Of a DNA stretch of 64,000 bases, positions 62,665 to 64,000 are shown piece by piece; position 1 is the first letter of the stretch, and each line of letters starts with the position of its first letter. The notes beneath the pieces were generated by a model, which did no database searches, was not told the DNA's origin, and was given only the letters and a program-made list of their open reading frames with translations. The position numbers and the translations under genes were made by a program. The stretch spans positions 99,840,036 to 99,904,035 of the forward strand of contig CM036168.1 of assembly GCA_020631735.1 (NCBI GenBank). The letters are read 5' to 3'. The DNA is from Saccharum officinarum. Lineage: Eukaryota; Streptophyta; Magnoliopsida; Poales; Poaceae.

Positions 62665-64000
62665 CTACAAGACAAGATCAATTCTTTTTAGGTACCCAAA
62701 CTTGTTTGGGTCCTCTAAGGTTAGTGACCAAGCTCTTTGGTACCCAAATGGCTTTCTTCTTTGAGCCCATCTATGGTGTACCAATGAACTTAGCATGAAC
62801 ACCATTTGTACCCTTGGTAAGTATATAGAAAGAGTCAAACTTAATTGAGGATACATTAGCATTGGATTTCTTGTTCATGCAATGTCGCTCTATGTGATAA
62901 ACTTGCTTGCAACTTTTGCAATAGCTACCATTGTTCTTCACAAAACGAGTCTTGTGAGGAGCAAAAGCGGCCTTGCCTTTCTTGGGGTTATAGCCCAATC
63001 CCTCTTTATAGAGAGAAGCCTTTTGGCTACCCAAGCACATAAGCAAGCGGTCCTCACCACCATAAGCCTTAGCTAAGGTGTGATTGAGCTCTTTTACCTC
63101 CTTCTTGAGATTTTCATTCTCAACTATAAGTGTGGAGTCACAAGTGAAACCATCACTACTAGATGAGGATGATGTAGATGAGCTACATGAAGGGTTAGTG
63201 GGAGCAACAACAATAGGCTTATGACAAGATTCATCAATTATATCACAAGATATGCCTATGTTGCAAGTTTTAGCTTTCTCAACATTAGTTGGCATGTTTT
63301 CACATTTTTCAACTAGAGAGGAATGGGCTTCTTCAAGCTTAGTGTGAGACTTTTGAAGCTTCTTATGGTCTACCTTTAGACTCTCATAAGATGCCCTAAG
63401 CTCATCAAGTTCTTGCATAAGGTTTTTCTTTTCCTTAAGCAAGCCCTTGCACTCCTTTCTAGATTCTTTAAAATGTTGAGTGCAATCTTCTAGCATAGTG
63501 ATTAGTTCATCTTTAGTGAATTCTTCTTCATCACTATCACTATCACTAGCATTATTATGATCACTCTCATCGTCGGATGATACCTTAGCGGTCTTAGCCA
63601 TGAAGCACGATGAAGTGTCGAAGAGGGAGACCTTCTCTTGGATGGCAATGCTAGCATGTCTCTTCTTCTTGCTCTTGTTGTCATCCTCATCATCACTTGA
63701 GGAATCATCACTATCTCATGTAGCAACATGAGAATCATTCTTCTTTTTATGAGAGCTCTCCTTTTTTTGCTTCTTCTTTTGCTTCTTCCTCTCCTTCTTG
63801 ATAGCATCTTCATCATCACTATCATAAGGACACTTTGCAATGAGATAGTCCTTGCTATGGCATCTAAAGCATGGTATGCTCATTCTTCTTGGATGAGTTC
63901 TTCCTCCTTCTTGCACGAAACCCTTTCTTCTTCATGAATTTGCCAAATTGCTTGACAAAGAGAGCCATCTTCTCATCAATATCATCACTATCACAAGAGC
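62665..64000 (-). pseudogene. Gag (C-terminal part) of copia element B
   Basis: A first knuckle-like sequence CFRCHSKDYLIAKC (about 63880-63839) has Tyr in place of the usual zinc-binding His. A Lys-rich and acidic Ser/Asp region and a long coiled coil (ELRASYESLKVDHKKLQKSH) follow, then a normal CCHC knuckle CKSCKQVYHIERHC (about 62918-62877) and the closing block KAIWVPKSLV. A TGA near 63718 splits the frame and a TAG follows FIGTP near 62770. The frame differs from that of pol. Confidence 0.78.

Larger units (their letters stand above)
56467..64000 (-). mobile_element. Ty1/copia Sirevirus-like element B (minus strand, 5' end outside the window)
   Basis: Read on the minus strand: Gag with zinc knuckles, protease, integrase, RT, RNase H, multiple polypurine tracts and a 3' LTR of 1976 bp. 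The 5' LTR lies beyond 64000. The coding region is far better kept than that of element A, with few interruptions. There is no additional ORF: only about 1.04 kb separates the pol stop from the LTR. The likely target-site copy is CGCCT (56462-56466); its partner is outside. Confidence 0.9.

Overview
The window is nuclear DNA of a grass (Poaceae), probably panicoid/andropogonoid. The evidence is two spliced plant genes with typical GT-AG introns, chromovirus, Tat and Sirevirus-like LTR retrotransposons, and Tourist, Stowaway and hAT-like MITEs of kinds common in grass genomes. The taxon is an inference from the repeats. No prokaryotic feature, CRISPR array, rRNA or tRNA gene was seen.

Layout. 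1-8669: 3' part of a degenerate Ty3/gypsy chromovirus (Tekay/Del type; gag, protease, RT-RNase H, integrase-chromodomain, 4.46-kb 3' LTR). It is inserted in the gag gene of a Ty1/copia Sirevirus-like element that continues to 17822 and carries an extra ORF after pol, preceded by its own promoter-like block. 17824-18287: three ~155-bp tandem repeats. 19754-21943 (minus): a complete five-exon laccase gene. 22100-26010: repeat debris ending in an LTR remnant. 26011-40706: a full-length Tat-lineage gypsy element with both LTRs and a perfect 5-bp target duplication. It contains sense gag-pol and a spliced antisense gene, which is itself broken by a truncated copia element (35505-37032). 40712-45364: the other half of the LTR remnant, further LTR-like sequence and a Stowaway MITE. 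45365-50034 (minus): an eight-exon mitochondrial-type FtsH gene with one apparent single-base frameshift in exon 2. 50035-56466: intergenic DNA with several MITEs, a GC-rich block followed by exon-like segments, and a LINE 3' fragment. 56467-64000 (minus): a second Sirevirus-like copia element with its 3' LTR in the window.

Only the laccase and FtsH genes are likely host protein genes. Laccase is a secreted multicopper oxidase (lignin/phenolic oxidation). FtsH is an inner-membrane AAA zinc protease of mitochondria. They are not functionally linked. Everything else is transposon-derived and mostly decayed; many stops are TAG or TGA where the family has Gln, Arg or Trp codons, and LTR differences are overwhelmingly transitions, both suggesting old methylated DNA.

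The most unusual structure is a repeated promoter layout in the copia elements. Arrays of short GC-rich palindromes (arms ACCGGA/TCCGGT) lie just upstream of a TATA box in both LTRs and again inside one element, ahead of the extra ORF. This suggests a separate promoter and a spliced leader for that ORF. A second is the spliced, TATA-preceded antisense gene inside the Tat element.
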